A stretch of DNA of 64,000 nt from Agarivorans albus (GCF_019670105.1 NZ_AP023032.1:3156972-3220971); one strand, 5' to 3'; positions 27,561 to 38,071 are shown, numbered from the stretch's first letter. Program-made: numbers and translations. The notes: generated by a model from the sequence alone, not told the origin.

Positions 27561-29081
27561 ATGGTTTACGCACAGCCAGGTACCGAAGGTTCGTTAATCA
27601 CTTTTAAAGAGCAATACAACAACTTTATTGGCGGCGAATGGGTAGCGCCAGTAAACGGCCAGTACTTTGATAACCCTTCTCCAGTTAATGGTGAGGTTTA
27701 TTGCCAAGTGGCCCGCTCAGACGCTGATGATATCGGTCTTGCTTTAGACGCTGCCCATGCAGCCAAAGAAAGCTGGGGAAGTACTTCAGTTACCGAGCGT
27801 TCAAATATGTTGCTGCGCATTGCCGATAGAATTGAACAGAACCTTGAGTATTTGGCAGTGGCCGAAGCTTGGGAAAATGGCAAAGCGATCCGCGAAACGC
27901 TCAATGCCGATCTACCTCTTGTGGTTGATCACTTCCGCTATTTTGCTGGCTGTATTCGAGCTCAAGAAGGCGGTGCAGCCGACTTAGATGCCAGCACTGT
28001 AAGTTATCACTTCCCCGAGCCACTAGGCGTTGTGGGTCAAATTATTCCTTGGAATTTCCCAATGCTAATGGCGGCCTGGAAACTCGGCCCAGCCTTAGCG
28101 GCAGGTAATTGTGTGGTGCTTAAACCCGCCGAACAAACTCCTGCCTCCATTATGGTTTTAATGGAGTTAATCGAAGACCTTATTCCAAAAGGCGTGGTGA
28201 ACATAGTAAACGGATTTGGTGAAGAGGCTGGCCAAGCCTTAGCCATTAGCCCTCGCATTGCTAAGCTTGCGTTTACCGGATCTACCGAAATTGGCCAACA
28301 CATTCTTAAATGTGCGGCAGATTCATTGATTCCTTCCACTGTAGAGCTAGGCGGTAAATCGCCCAATGTGATATTTGCCGATGTCATGGACCACGAAGAT
28401 GAGTATTTAGATAAAGTGATTGAAGGGCTACTTCTAGCCTTTTTCAACCAAGGCGAGGTATGTACTTGCCCATCACGCGCACTAATTCAGGAATCTATTT
28501 ACGATAAGTTTATGCAGCGGGTATTAGAGCGAGTAAAAACCATTAAGCAAGGTGATCCTTTAGATATTAATACCCAAGTTGGCGCTCAGGTTTCTAAAGG
28601 GCAGTTAGACAGAATTATGAGTTATTTAGAGATAGGCAAAAACGAAGGCGCCGAGGTATTAACCGGAGGTGTCACCGCCGCGTTACCGGGTGAGCACAAT
28701 AACGGCTATTACGTTAGCCCTACTATCTTAAAAGGCACTAATGACATGCGAGTATTTCAGGAAGAAATATTCGGCCCGGTCATCTCTGTTACCACCTTTA
28801 AAGATGAAGCAGAAGCACTGGCCATTGCTAACGATAGCGAATATGGCCTAGGCGCAGGAGTATGGACACGCGACATGAACTTAGCGCAGCGTATGGGGCG
28901 TAAAATTGAAGCAGGTCGAGTATGGATAAACTGCTACCATGCCTACCCTGCCCATGCTGCGTTTGGCGGCTACAAGCGCTCGGGCATTGGCAGAGAAACG
29001 CACCAAGTAGCAATTTCTCATTATCAAAACACCAAAAACCTACTGGTGAGTTACGATGTTAACCCACTAGGCTTCTTTTAA
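27561..29081 (+). CDS. NAD-dependent aldehyde dehydrogenase (ExaC/AcoD type)
   Basis: Oxidises acetaldehyde or similar aldehydes to acids with NAD+. The start [30 protein letters not shown] is almost diagnostic of the ExaC/AcoD branch. ATG 27561 follows AAAAGGA at good distance; a TTG two codons upstream is less likely. The active site is GQxC-like: [12 protein letters not shown] with Cys301 and Cys303. ELGGKSPN carries the general-base glutamate. The protein has 506 residues. It is driven by a sigma-54 promoter and the divergent AcoR-like activator, so induction by substrate is likely. Confidence 0.93.
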   Translation: MVYAQPGTEGSLITFKEQYNNFIGGEWVAPVNGQYFDNPSPVNGEVYCQVARSDADDIGLALDAAHAAKESWGSTSVTERSNMLLRIADRIEQNLEYLAVAEAWENGKAIRETLNADLPLVVDHFRYFAGCIRAQEGGAADLDASTVSYHFPEPLGVVGQIIPWNFPMLMAAWKLGPALAAGNCVVLKPAEQTPASIMVLMELIEDLIPKGVVNIVNGFGEEAGQALAISPRIAKLAFTGSTEIGQHILKCAADSLIPSTVELGGKSPNVIFADVMDHEDEYLDKVIEGLLLAFFNQGEVCTCPSRALIQESIYDKFMQRVLERVKTIKQGDPLDINTQVGAQVSKGQLDRIMSYLEIGKNEGAEVLTGGVTAALPGEHNNGYYVSPTILKGTNDMRVFQEEIFGPVISVTTFKDEAEALAIANDSEYGLGAGVWTRDMNLAQRMGRKIEAGRVWINCYHAYPAHAAFGGYKRSGIGRETHQVAISHYQNTKNLLVSYDVNPLGFF

Positions 29082-29098
29082 GCTTTATCAATCAGCCA

Positions 29099-29130
29099 TA
29101 AAAAAAGAGAGCTTAGGCTCTCTTTTTTAT
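29099..29130. terminator. Bidirectional terminator (GAGAGC type)
   Basis: AAAAAAGAGAGC-TTAG-GCTCTCTTTTTT between the convergent aldehyde dehydrogenase and SDR genes. The stem is 12 bp including the A/T arms. Confidence 0.9.
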
Positions 29131-29155
29131 TTGCTACCTTAATGACTAACAATAC

Positions 29156-29878
29156 CTAAGCAGGTTGGCCAGTGGCGGCTAGTACCACTTCACGAATACA
29201 CACGTTTTGCGGCTGGCCATAAGCGTAAGCGACAGCGTCTGCAATGTTTTGGGTATTAAGCACGCCACCCATTTCTTCTTTCCATACTTCATAGCCATCT
29301 TTTATCTCTTGGCTGGTTGTATGGCTAAGTAATTCGGTTTCTACTGCACCAGGAGCAATCACGGTTACCCGTACGTTATCTCCTGCCACTTCTTCGCGAA
29401 TGTTCTCGCTTACAGCATGAACCGCAAACTTGGTACCGCAATACGCAGCATGACTAGGAAAGGTTTTACGCCCAGCAATTGAACTCACGTTGATAATAGT
29501 GCCTTGCTGGCGCTGCTTCATGCCTGCTAATACCAAGTGAATACCATTAAGTAAGCCCATAACGTTTACGTCCAACATGGTTTTCCACTCGCTAGGTGCT
29601 TGCTCGTGAGCCGCACCTAATAACATAACTCCAGCATTGTTTAACAACATATCTACTGGACCATACAAGGCTTCGGCATCTTTAATTGCTTGCTCAAAGT
29701 CGGCAAGTTCGGTCACATCAACTTTACGACAAAGGGTATTTGGCAGGTTTAGCGCTTCTAATCGTTCAATACGACGCGCTACCAATAACAACGGATGACC
29801 CGCAGCCGACAAGGTTTTTGCACATGCTTCGCCAATTCCAGAACTGGCACCAGTAATAACAACTAAAGGCTTAGACAT
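29156..29878 (-). CDS. SDR-family NAD(P)-dependent oxidoreductase
   Basis: Short-chain dehydrogenase/reductase of 240 residues. The cofactor motif TGASSGIG follows MSKPLVV directly, NNAG lies in the middle, and the catalytic Ser-Tyr-Lys set is in NVSSIAGRKTFPSHAAYCGTK (YxxxK). The start at ATG 29878 has GGAG six bases upstream; an earlier in-frame start would add a non-family leader. It resembles YdfG/serine dehydrogenase-like SDRs, but the substrate cannot be assigned. The divergent LysR gene 133 bases away is the likely regulator. Confidence 0.88.
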   Translation of the reverse strand: MSKPLVVITGASSGIGEACAKTLSAAGHPLLLVARRIERLEALNLPNTLCRKVDVTELADFEQAIKDAEALYGPVDMLLNNAGVMLLGAAHEQAPSEWKTMLDVNVMGLLNGIHLVLAGMKQRQQGTIINVSSIAGRKTFPSHAAYCGTKFAVHAVSENIREEVAGDNVRVTVIAPGAVETELLSHTTSQEIKDGYEVWKEEMGGVLNTQNIADAVAYAYGQPQNVCIREVVLAATGQPA

Positions 29879-30011
29879 AAGATTCTCCAATACATAAATA
29901 ACCCACCACAAGACGCTACATTTGCGCTTGCTGCTTTATTGGCGCTAACTATAGTTCTGCTATATATAGGTGTAAAATATCGATTTCCTTTGGTTGTTAT
30001 AGGCAATAATT

Positions 30012-30857
30012 ATGGATGCGCGTTTACTAAGATCCTTTGTGGCAGTTTTTGAAGAGCGCTCGATGACAGCAGCCGCCGAGCGTTGTTATGTCTCTCAGCC
30101 ATCACTATCTTCGGCCATTAAACAGCTTGAGTCTGAGTTAGGGGTTCAGCTATTTATTCGCCATAAGCGCGGGGTTGATTTAACCGACCAAGCTCATCAC
30201 CTTTACCCGATGGCCGTTCAAACGCTAGGTCAGCTCAAGCGCATGTCTAATCTATTTGCTGAGCAACCGGCCAGCCTGCCGATTAAACTGGCCAATTTTG
30301 ACGATCTAAGCCCTAGCTTGTTGGCGAAGTTTATTCAGCACTGTAAAAGCCAACAGCCATTGTTTAACTTTGAGCTACTCGATCACCAAGATAAAAGCGC
30401 TCAGGCTAGGCTAACTCTCGATGTGTTTAAACAAGAAGACGAGCTATTCATTCCACTTTGGCAAGAGGATTACGTACTGTGCGTACCTCGCCAACACCCG
30501 CTCGCGCAGCAAAACCAGGTAGAGATTGCAGCTTTAAACAACTACAACTTTATTGAATGTGTAGTGTGTGAAGCCCACCAACAAACCTTGAGTTTGCTGG
30601 CTTCACAAGGTTTTGCAGTTAACTTGGTCGCCAAAGCGCAACACAAAACCCAAGTTAAACACTTGGTAAATGCAGGCATCGGCATCTCATTTTTACCTAC
30701 AGGCGTGCTCGAAACAGCGCCGCAACTACAGCAAGTAAAACTGCTAGCACCTCGTATGTACCGCAGCATTGGTTTATGCATAAAAGCCAGCGCTAGTGCT
30801 AAACCTGCGCTAGCCGCATTAATTGATGCGGCAAACACATGGCCAAACAACAACTAA
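30012..30857 (+). CDS. LysR-family transcriptional regulator (SDR-linked)
   Basis: A 281-residue regulator with a typical N-terminal winged helix-turn-helix (FVAVFEERSMTAAAERCYVSQPSLSSAIKQLESELGVQLF) and a shortened co-inducer-binding domain ending GLCIKASASAKPALAALIDA. It is divergent from the SDR gene, a common regulator-target layout in this family. The shared intergenic space carries TATATATAGG but no clear palindrome that I could find. It converges on the beta-mannosidase gene with only five bases between. Confidence 0.88.
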   Translation: MDARLLRSFVAVFEERSMTAAAERCYVSQPSLSSAIKQLESELGVQLFIRHKRGVDLTDQAHHLYPMAVQTLGQLKRMSNLFAEQPASLPIKLANFDDLSPSLLAKFIQHCKSQQPLFNFELLDHQDKSAQARLTLDVFKQEDELFIPLWQEDYVLCVPRQHPLAQQNQVEIAALNNYNFIECVVCEAHQQTLSLLASQGFAVNLVAKAQHKTQVKHLVNAGIGISFLPTGVLETAPQLQQVKLLAPRMYRSIGLCIKASASAKPALAALIDAANTWPNNN

Positions 30858-30862
30858 ACGAG

Positions 30863-33277
30863 CTAATAGCTATCCGCCAACTGGTAAACCCGCAAACTTC
30901 TCACCATTGATGCAAAGTCATCACCCAAATATTTGATAGTTTGCGGCTGATTAGCCAACAAAGTAATGCTTGAATCAGAAAAGCGCCCCGGAGCGTCACT
31001 TTCTAAATGAACAAAAAATGCCGGTTTATCTGCTAACAAAATAATGGTTCTTGTACTTTCATCCACCGCGCAAGAGACTTTAGCCTTAGCTAAAGGTAAG
31101 TTTTTGTAGCTATCCCCTACCCAAGTATTTTGAACGCGAGAACCTTCACATGAGAGTGAAGCAATCAAAAAGCCTTGCGTACGCCACTCATCAAGTTGGG
31201 CTTTAGCACATTGCCACGCTGATACATTGGCATCTGGCTCAAGGCTTAAGGCCAACTGCTCGCTAAATTCCACCTTGCCTTGCCAGTTCACTCGCTTTAG
31301 GAACACCTTAATAGATTTGGTTTTGGGGCTGTCGTTAATTATCCGCAGTTCTAAACCCTGCTCATCCTCTATGAAACTCGGGTATTGCGGAGCAAAAAAG
31401 CGCTTGGCGTGATAGTGCAACTGCTTCCAGCGGCCGCTATATTCGATGCTCGACCACGAGCTAACCGGCCAATTATCATTAAGCTGCCAATACAGCATTC
31501 CTCTACATTGGGGGCTATTAGCTCGCCAAAAATCACAAGCCGTTTTTATCGCAAGAGCTTGTTGCACTTGGCTCAAATAAAGCATTTGTTCAAAGCTTGC
31601 CGGAAAGCGGAACATCCGCGTAAACATCTCGGTAATAATGCTATTACCACTAGGGTTCTTTTGATGCGCTTCAAAAGTGGGTGAGCAGATATTCCAGTCA
31701 TCTTCAGGTACAAAGCTTTTCACCTCCGCCAATGACGGCCAAGACTGATAACCAAACTCAGAGCAAAAACGTGGCTTAATTTGTTGGTAAGCAGAGAAGG
31801 ATTTACCCGAATGCCAAACATCCCAAAAGTGCATATCGCCTTTACTATCATCATGCCATGCATCGCCATAATCTAATGCGCCATTACAGGGTGAACTGGG
31901 CCAGAATACCCGGCTAGCATCGTGCTGCTCCACCGTCTGTTGAATAGCGCGATTAAGCCTGTCGTAATTCACCACATAACGTTCTCGATTAGCTTTGGAT
32001 TCTGGGTACCAGTTAATTGCACCAATCACTTCGTTGTCGCCGCACCACAGTACAATACAGCTATGGTCACGTAAACGTTGAATTTGGTCGCTTAATTCAA
32101 GCTGCACGTTTGCAACAAACTCATCGGTACTGGGATACAATGAACAGGCAAACATCATGTCTTGCCACACCATTAAGCCTAACTCATCACATAGTTGATA
32201 AAATTCATCAGCCTCGTACTGGCCGCCGCCCCAAACCCGCAGCATGTTCATGTTGGCGGTTTTAGCATCAGTTAATAGCTGGCGATAACGCTCGGCAGTT
32301 TGCCTAGATGGCATCGCATCAAGCGGGATCCAGTTAGCGCCTTTGGCGGTAATGGGGCAATCGTTAATCACAAAGGTCATCGCAGAACCATGGCTATCGG
32401 CTCGCGTATCTAGCTCTAGCTTTCGCAAGCCAACTTTTTTCTCAATAAGCTGCTCAGCCAACTTAACTTGCAGCGAATATAAAGGCTGCTCACCATAACC
32501 TGCTGGCCACCATAGCTGTGGCTCCGCAATGTGGAATCGGGCCTCAGTAATGGATGAATCAGCTGCTGGCTGTATTTGCATGGCATGTTCTGCAAATTGA
32601 ATATCAATTGGTGAGTGGCAAGGTGAGTCATGACTAACCTTAACCACCACATCCACACTATTGCCATGCCACTGCTGCTCAACTTGCACAGCTAACAATC
32701 GAGCTTGGTTGGTGAACTTAATTTCCACCGGTTCGTAGATACCATTCACCATCAAGCAAATTCCCCAATCCCAACCAGCGTGGCACTGCGACTTGCGTAA
32801 ACTATTCATATAAGGAATTTGGTTGTTGCCCATGGAAGATGGGACGGCAAAGGGTAAAGTACTTGCTCGTTGCTTTGCGGCTAAATCAGAACGAGAAAAC
32901 CGCACTTGCAGCTGATTACTGCCAGCCTTTAAATAAGGCTTAATATTGAAAGACCACAAACGAAACATATTGTCGCATTGCGCGACTACATGCTGGTTAA
33001 TATAGATATCGGCAATGGTATCGACACGACCTAAATGTAAATCGATAAAGTCGCTGTCGAGCTGCTCAACACTTACCTCAAAGCGGCTAGATAGCACCCA
33101 GTTAGCCTGGCCCACCCACTGAACATCTGCTTCATTGCAGGCTTGATAAGGATCGGCAATTAAACCCGCCTCAAGCAAGGCAGAATGGTTATCACCGGGA
33201 ATCTGGCAAGCTACCTTAATCTCTGGATATTCTGGAGAACTTAACAGCCAAGCTTGATTTAGGAATATCTGCGTCAT
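30863..33277 (-). CDS. Beta-mannosidase, glycoside hydrolase family 2
   Basis: Removes beta-linked mannose from mannan or mannosylated oligosaccharides. The 804-residue protein has the GH2 layout: jelly-roll sugar-binding domain (1-190, with HLGRVDTIADIYINQHVV and CHAGWDWG), Ig-like domain, TIM barrel (MLRVWGGGQYEADEFYQLCDELGLMVWQD) and C-terminal beta domains. General acid/base Glu416 is in WCGDNEVIG and nucleophile Glu507 in CSEFGYQSWP. No signal peptide is evident, so it probably acts in the cytoplasm on imported oligosaccharides. It stands as a single gene. WDWG and GGG motifs favour mannosidase over beta-galactosidase. Confidence 0.88.
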   Translation of the reverse strand: MTQIFLNQAWLLSSPEYPEIKVACQIPGDNHSALLEAGLIADPYQACNEADVQWVGQANWVLSSRFEVSVEQLDSDFIDLHLGRVDTIADIYINQHVVAQCDNMFRLWSFNIKPYLKAGSNQLQVRFSRSDLAAKQRASTLPFAVPSSMGNNQIPYMNSLRKSQCHAGWDWGICLMVNGIYEPVEIKFTNQARLLAVQVEQQWHGNSVDVVVKVSHDSPCHSPIDIQFAEHAMQIQPAADSSITEARFHIAEPQLWWPAGYGEQPLYSLQVKLAEQLIEKKVGLRKLELDTRADSHGSAMTFVINDCPITAKGANWIPLDAMPSRQTAERYRQLLTDAKTANMNMLRVWGGGQYEADEFYQLCDELGLMVWQDMMFACSLYPSTDEFVANVQLELSDQIQRLRDHSCIVLWCGDNEVIGAINWYPESKANRERYVVNYDRLNRAIQQTVEQHDASRVFWPSSPCNGALDYGDAWHDDSKGDMHFWDVWHSGKSFSAYQQIKPRFCSEFGYQSWPSLAEVKSFVPEDDWNICSPTFEAHQKNPSGNSIITEMFTRMFRFPASFEQMLYLSQVQQALAIKTACDFWRANSPQCRGMLYWQLNDNWPVSSWSSIEYSGRWKQLHYHAKRFFAPQYPSFIEDEQGLELRIINDSPKTKSIKVFLKRVNWQGKVEFSEQLALSLEPDANVSAWQCAKAQLDEWRTQGFLIASLSCEGSRVQNTWVGDSYKNLPLAKAKVSCAVDESTRTIILLADKPAFFVHLESDAPGRFSDSSITLLANQPQTIKYLGDDFASMVRSLRVYQLADSY

Positions 33278-33644
33278 TTAAGCACTCACTAAGCATTACA
33301 ACATAAGATTTATAAGCAGCCTACGTAGTGCAGATAACAGGAACAAGAGATAGAGAAATGCTTTGTGGAAGGTATCAAAAATTACCGGTGTTGGCTGATA
33401 GAGTTTCAAGAGAGAAACCTTATTGCTCCACCTTTTCTCTACCTATTAACTTATCAGGCCGATTCGTAAAAACACCGTGTTTATTAAACCCAAAACAAAT
33501 TATCTATATACAGTAATTTTACGGTATATCATCCTAGTTGAGTTGTGTATAACGTTTACAGAGCGGGCGATTACTAACTAAAAAGTACGTCAAATACGCT
33601 GACAAAACCAAGCCGGCATCGAAATAAATAAAGAGTGGAACGAA
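33278..33644. other. Intergenic region between two divergent genes
   Basis: Space between the beta-mannosidase (leftward) and hemerythrin-GGDEF (rightward) genes. A short 62-codon frame (33328-33516) lacks a ribosome binding site and family features, and I do not call it. AT-rich patches near 33505-33530 and the GTATAACGTTTAC segment near 33547 may hold promoter or repressor sites, without firm support. Confidence 0.5.
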
Positions 33645-34787
33645 GTGACAGTGACAACTAGTCAAACAAATGGAATTATCAAATGGAATGATGGGTATGA
33701 AACAGGCATTGAGGCTGTTGATTCACAGCATAAACAGTTGTGTGACCTCATTAATCAGCTCGGTCGAATTCTGGTTGATGGACAAAATAATCTTAACCAA
33801 ACCCAAATAGTACTTCACCAACTCCATTTATATACAGCGCAGCACTTTCAAGAAGAAGAATCCTTGATGCGGAAGCTCGAACTAGACGCTTGTCACCAAC
33901 TACAGCATGTAAGAGAACACCAACGTTTTTTGGAACAAGTAACTCTTCTTAGTCAGACAGTTGAAAATGATGACTTAGATGCCGCAAAACAGATGCTTAA
34001 ATTCCTAACTCATTGGCTCGGATATCATATTCTAGGGTGTGATCTAGTAATGGCTCGTCAAGTAACAGCCATCAGGCAAGGAGCATCACCTAATAGAGCT
34101 TTTCAGGATGCACTAATTCCGACTGAGACAACGATTGACCCAATAGTTAAGGCACTTAGCGATTTGTTCGAAGAAGTGATGAGCAGTCAACGTGAATTAA
34201 TGTTATTAAATAAAGAGATGGAACTTCGTGTAAAAGAACGAACTAAAGCACTTAGTATGGCAAACCAACAGCTGAAGGTGCTCGCATTAACTGATGCGCT
34301 GACCGAGCTACCCAATCGTCGACATGGTTTGCAGCAATTGGAGCTTCTCTGGGACAAAGCCGTTGAACAGCATCTTCCAATTTCATGTTTGTTGATTGAT
34401 GCAGACCACTTCAAACAAGTAAACGATAGTTATGGACACGATGCAGGAGATGCGGTGATCAAGCAACTCGCTCTAACATTTCGTGATTTTGTACGCACTG
34501 ACGATATGGTTTGTCGCTTAGGTGGTGACGAATTTTTGATTATATTACCTAACACTCATCTAGCTGGCGCAACTCAATTTGCTGAGCAACTAAGAGCTAA
34601 AGTGTCACAAATGACCATCAAAGCCGGATGTGCAAAGTGGTGTGGTAGCATCAGCATAGGTGTCGCCGATAGAACCGACGCGATGCATGGATTCGAGGAT
34701 CTAGTTAAACATGCAGATGGCTGCAACTACGCTGCAAAGAAAGCAGGGAAAAACTGTGTTATGACCGAACCTACTTGTTTTGCATAG
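33645..34787 (+). CDS. Bacteriohemerythrin-diguanylate cyclase
   Basis: Oxygen- or redox-responsive cyclic-di-GMP synthase. Residues 10-145 are a hemerythrin domain with the full di-iron ligand pattern: GIEAVDSQHKQL, HLYTAQHFQEEESLM, HVREHQRF, LTHWLGYHILGCDLVMA. A linker helix leads to a GGDEF domain with intact GGDEF at 293-297. A product-inhibition site RTDD at 284-287 lies five residues upstream. Both suggest an active, feedback-controlled cyclase. No ATG fits; GTG 33645 or GTG 33651 is the start after AGAGTGGA. Length is about 380 residues. An imperfect hairpin (34790-34824) follows, without a U tract. Confidence 0.9.
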   Translation: MTVTTSQTNGIIKWNDGYETGIEAVDSQHKQLCDLINQLGRILVDGQNNLNQTQIVLHQLHLYTAQHFQEEESLMRKLELDACHQLQHVREHQRFLEQVTLLSQTVENDDLDAAKQMLKFLTHWLGYHILGCDLVMARQVTAIRQGASPNRAFQDALIPTETTIDPIVKALSDLFEEVMSSQRELMLLNKEMELRVKERTKALSMANQQLKVLALTDALTELPNRRHGLQQLELLWDKAVEQHLPISCLLIDADHFKQVNDSYGHDAGDAVIKQLALTFRDFVRTDDMVCRLGGDEFLIILPNTHLAGATQFAEQLRAKVSQMTIKAGCAKWCGSISIGVADRTDAMHGFEDLVKHADGCNYAAKKAGKNCVMTEPTCFA

Positions 34788-34996
34788 CAGTCGCCTGATG
34801 AAGTAATGTTCTATCAGACGACTCAGCTTGGTATTCGCTAGCAATCTCGGATTTTTACCGCTAGTAGCATTTTGAATTGTTCAATCTATAACAACTAGAG
34901 GAACCAGCAACGGTATGGCCTAGCTAGTACGTTAGACACTGACACCTTATTACTCCTTACTTAAAGCAATAAAAGCGCACTTAGTTTAGGGGCTAT

Positions 34997-35524
34997 CTAT
35001 AACTTCGCCGCCAACTTCTTGGGTGTATCAAACAAACTTAAATAAGCGCTCTGCTCACTCCAATCTTGCCAATCTAATTCAGCCTCAATCACCGCTAGGC
35101 TGGCGGTAGGGAACTTAATTAAGTCTTCACCGGTTAAGTAGTTAACGAGGTCTTCAAAGGCTGGATTATGCCCTACTAGTGCAACTTTACTTATTTGCTT
35201 AGGCAGGCTTTGAACATGTACCAGCAAATCTGCCCAGCGAAAAGTATATAAGCTGCTTTCACAGGTGATTTGAAGGTCGACCTCTACTTCACTGCCTTTG
35301 AGGTATTGGCTACGCTGTGCTAACCAATATTCGCAGGTTTGTTGGGCTCGCAGTGCTGGTGAGCAATGTACTAACTCAAGCTGAGAAAACTGGCTTGCGT
35401 AGTGGCTTGCCATAAGCTGTGCAGCTTTGTGACCGCGCTCTGCTAAGGGGCGTTGTTTATCACTTAAGCTTGGGTCCTCCCAACTGGATTTAGCATGGCG
35501 AATTAACCAAAGTTGGCGAGACAT
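34997..35524 (-). CDS. SixA-like histidine phosphatase
   Basis: A 175-residue member of the histidine phosphatase superfamily, with the catalytic RHA motif at the start (QLWLIRHAKSSWED) and the second histidine in VALVGHNPAFEDLVNYL. Members of this branch remove phosphate from phosphohistidine proteins or small molecules; the target is unknown here. Two ATGs lie close together. AGGAG is seven bases before ATG 35524 but abuts ATG 35530, so I take 35524. It follows proA on the same strand, with a terminator between, so it probably has its own promoter or gets read-through. Confidence 0.82.
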   Translation of the reverse strand: MSRQLWLIRHAKSSWEDPSLSDKQRPLAERGHKAAQLMASHYASQFSQLELVHCSPALRAQQTCEYWLAQRSQYLKGSEVEVDLQITCESSLYTFRWADLLVHVQSLPKQISKVALVGHNPAFEDLVNYLTGEDLIKFPTASLAVIEAELDWQDWSEQSAYLSLFDTPKKLAAKL

Positions 35525-35547
35525 ACGCATACTCCTGCATCCCAAAA

Positions 35548-35575
35548 ACAAAAAGCCTGCAAAGCAGGCTTTTAG
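35548..35575 (-). terminator. Terminator of proBA
   Basis: Minus-strand AAAAGCCTGC-TTT-GCAGGCTTTTTGTTTTT, a strong hairpin with a U-rich tail, 18 bases past the proA stop. Confidence 0.88.
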
Positions 35576-35592
35576 CATAAGTGAATTAAAAC

Positions 35593-36846
35593 TTAAGGGC
35601 GAGCTAACATGTCGCCAATACCGATCCACTTGTAAGAGGTTAACTCTTCTAAGCCCATTGGGCCGCGAGCATGCAGCTTTTGGGTAGAGACTGCTACTTC
35701 GGCACCTAAACCAAATTGCGCGCCATCAGTGAAACGGGTTGAAGCATTTACATAAACGGCGGCAGATCCAGCAGCATTCACAAAACGCTCTACAGCATTT
35801 AAGTTATTCGACAAAATTGCGTCTGAATGGCTCGCGTTGTGCGTACGCATGTGAGCGATTGCTTCTTCTACATCGGCAACCACTTTTACACCCAAGGTGT
35901 AGCTTAGCCATTCTGTATCAAAATCACCTTCGCCAGCCGCTTGTAAGTCTTGCGCATTTGCCAAGCCAGCCATGGCGTTTTCGGTAGCCACTAACTTAAC
36001 CGAGGCTTTATTCATGCGCTCAGCTAGCATTGGCAGTAACTCGGCTGCTACGTTTTGGTCAACTAACAGGCTGTCTAAAGCATTACATGCCGATGGACGC
36101 TGCACCTTAGAGTTTTCAATTACATCTAGTGCTGCAGCTAAGTCTACCGAGTTATCAACGTAAATATGGCTAATGCCAAAGCCGCCGATAATCACTGGAA
36201 TAGTGCTATTCTCCTGACACATCTTGTGCAGGCCAGCGCCGCCACGAGGAATAATCATATCCACGTATTCATCTAAACGAAGCAGCTCTGCCACCAGCTC
36301 ACGATCAGGCTTTTCGATGTATTGAACCGCAGCCGCTGGTAATCCACTTTGCTCTAAAGCAGATTGAATAACTGCTACCAAGGCCATGTTTGAGTGGAAG
36401 GTCTCTTTACCGCCACGCAAAATACTGGCATTGCCGGTTTTTAAACATAGCGCTGCGATATCAATAGTTACGTTAGGGCGGGCTTCATAAATAACCCCTA
36501 CTACACCAAGCGGCACACGGCGGCGCGATAAGCGCAGACCATTTTCTAATACGCGGCAATCCATTTCGCTACCAATAGGATCGTTAAGCGAAATAACGTT
36601 GCGAACATCGCTAGCAATACCTGCTAGTCGCTCACTGTTTAGCATTAAGCGATCAAGTAAAGCTTCAGATAAACCCGATTGGCGAGCTGCATCTAAATCA
36701 ATTTTGTTAGCCGCTAAAATGCTCTCTTGCTGAGCTTCAAGCTGATCAGCAATTGCCGCCAAGGCTGCGTTTTTTTGGCTAGTACTTAAGGTGGCCAAAT
36801 CAAAGCTGGCTTGTTTAGCCTGTTGACCAAGTATTTGTAAGCTCAT
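35593..36846 (-). CDS. proA: Gamma-glutamyl phosphate reductase
   Basis: Second step of proline synthesis: NADPH-dependent reduction of gamma-glutamyl phosphate to glutamate semialdehyde. It has an aldehyde-dehydrogenase-like fold of 417 residues, with the family blocks [29 protein letters not shown] and the catalytic cysteine in [13 protein letters not shown]. The C-terminal [30 protein letters not shown] is diagnostic. It begins ten bases after proB and forms the proBA operon, read leftward. Confidence 0.96.
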   Translation of the reverse strand: MSLQILGQQAKQASFDLATLSTSQKNAALAAIADQLEAQQESILAANKIDLDAARQSGLSEALLDRLMLNSERLAGIASDVRNVISLNDPIGSEMDCRVLENGLRLSRRRVPLGVVGVIYEARPNVTIDIAALCLKTGNASILRGGKETFHSNMALVAVIQSALEQSGLPAAAVQYIEKPDRELVAELLRLDEYVDMIIPRGGAGLHKMCQENSTIPVIIGGFGISHIYVDNSVDLAAALDVIENSKVQRPSACNALDSLLVDQNVAAELLPMLAERMNKASVKLVATENAMAGLANAQDLQAAGEGDFDTEWLSYTLGVKVVADVEEAIAHMRTHNASHSDAILSNNLNAVERFVNAAGSAAVYVNASTRFTDGAQFGLGAEVAVSTQKLHARGPMGLEELTSYKWIGIGDMLARP

Positions 36847-36856
36847 CTAACAATTC

Positions 36857-37966
36857 CTATTTTAAAACTAAATCGTCACGGTGCACCGCAACTGATCCGT
36901 AGCCATAACCCAGAGTCTTATCAATTTGCTCTGAATGTAGCCCTTTAATTAAATTCATATCTTTGGCCGGATAGCGGCAAATACCACGGGCAATTTCAAC
37001 ACCTTGCGGATTAACAATGCGTACTACATCGCCGCGGTTAAACTCGCCGTTAATAGCGGTAATCCCTTTAGGCAGCAAACTAGAACCACGCTCTACAACT
37101 GCTTTACATGCGCCGTCATCTAATACTAACTCGCCGTGTGGAGGAGGCCCAGCCAAAATCCATTGTTTGCGATTTTCCAGTGGGCTATTGGTTGGCGGGA
37201 AACGAGTGCCAACACTTTTTCCTTCACTTAAGCGGGTAATTACGTTCTCACTGTGGCCTGCGGCTATTACTACTTCAATGCCTGCTCTACCGGCTATTTC
37301 GGCGGCTTGCAGTTTAGTTGCCATACCACCAGTACCCAAACCGCTTACACTATCGCCCGCTAAAGAGCGAATAGAGGCATCAATCTCGGCCACTTCTTCA
37401 ATGAGTTTTGCATCCGGGTTATTACGCGGATCGGCAGTAAACAGACCAGGTTGGTCGGTTAGCAATAATAGTTTGTCTGCTTCGCCTAAAATAGCCGCTA
37501 GCGCCGACAAATTGTCGTTATCACCCACTTTAATTTCTGCAGTGGCTACCGCGTCATTTTCGTTGATGATAGGCACAATACCGTGATTAAGTAGCGCTTT
37601 AAGCATGTCTTTAGCGTTAAGGAAACGCTCGCGGTCTTCTAAATCGGCGCGAGTTAACAGCATTTGGCCTACATGAATATCATAGATGCTAAATAGGCTT
37701 TCCCATACTTGAATGAGTCGGCTTTGCCCCACTGCAGCAAGCATTTGCTTATTAGCAATGGTGGGCGCGATATTGCCATGGGTTAGCGATAAGTGCTCGC
37801 GACCGGCGGCAATGGCTCCAGAAGTAACCACAATAAGTTGATGACCCGCCTTTCGTAGCAGCGCGCATTGGCGTACCAGCTCTATCATATGGGCGCGGTC
37901 AAGTTTAGACGTGCCGCTGGTTAACACACTGGTGCCTAACTTAACGACGATGGTTTGCTTCGACAT
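36857..37966 (-). CDS. proB: Glutamate 5-kinase
   Basis: First step of proline synthesis, phosphorylating glutamate; normally feedback-inhibited by proline. The amino-acid kinase domain ([12 protein letters not shown] at the start, [20 protein letters not shown] in the middle) is followed by a C-terminal PUA domain (about 275-369, [27 protein letters not shown]). Length of 369 residues is standard for the long form. It is first gene of proBA. Confidence 0.96.
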   Translation of the reverse strand: MSKQTIVVKLGTSVLTSGTSKLDRAHMIELVRQCALLRKAGHQLIVVTSGAIAAGREHLSLTHGNIAPTIANKQMLAAVGQSRLIQVWESLFSIYDIHVGQMLLTRADLEDRERFLNAKDMLKALLNHGIVPIINENDAVATAEIKVGDNDNLSALAAILGEADKLLLLTDQPGLFTADPRNNPDAKLIEEVAEIDASIRSLAGDSVSGLGTGGMATKLQAAEIAGRAGIEVVIAAGHSENVITRLSEGKSVGTRFPPTNSPLENRKQWILAGPPPHGELVLDDGACKAVVERGSSLLPKGITAINGEFNRGDVVRIVNPQGVEIARGICRYPAKDMNLIKGLHSEQIDKTLGYGYGSVAVHRDDLVLK

Positions 37967-38071
37967 GCTATTTTACTATTCCAACTCGGCTAAAATGCAA
38001 AGCGAGTATTCTACCTGATATTAAACCGACGCACAGAGCCTGTGCGCCATTTTTTTGCGGAACTCTTCGGC

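Noticed and set aside
33328-33516. 62-codon frame upstream of the hemerythrin-GGDEF gene
   Set aside because: No ribosome binding site and no recognisable features.
37017-37586. 189-codon open frame on the plus strand
   Set aside because: It lies wholly antisense inside proB, whose protein is clear; no ribosome binding site and no family features.
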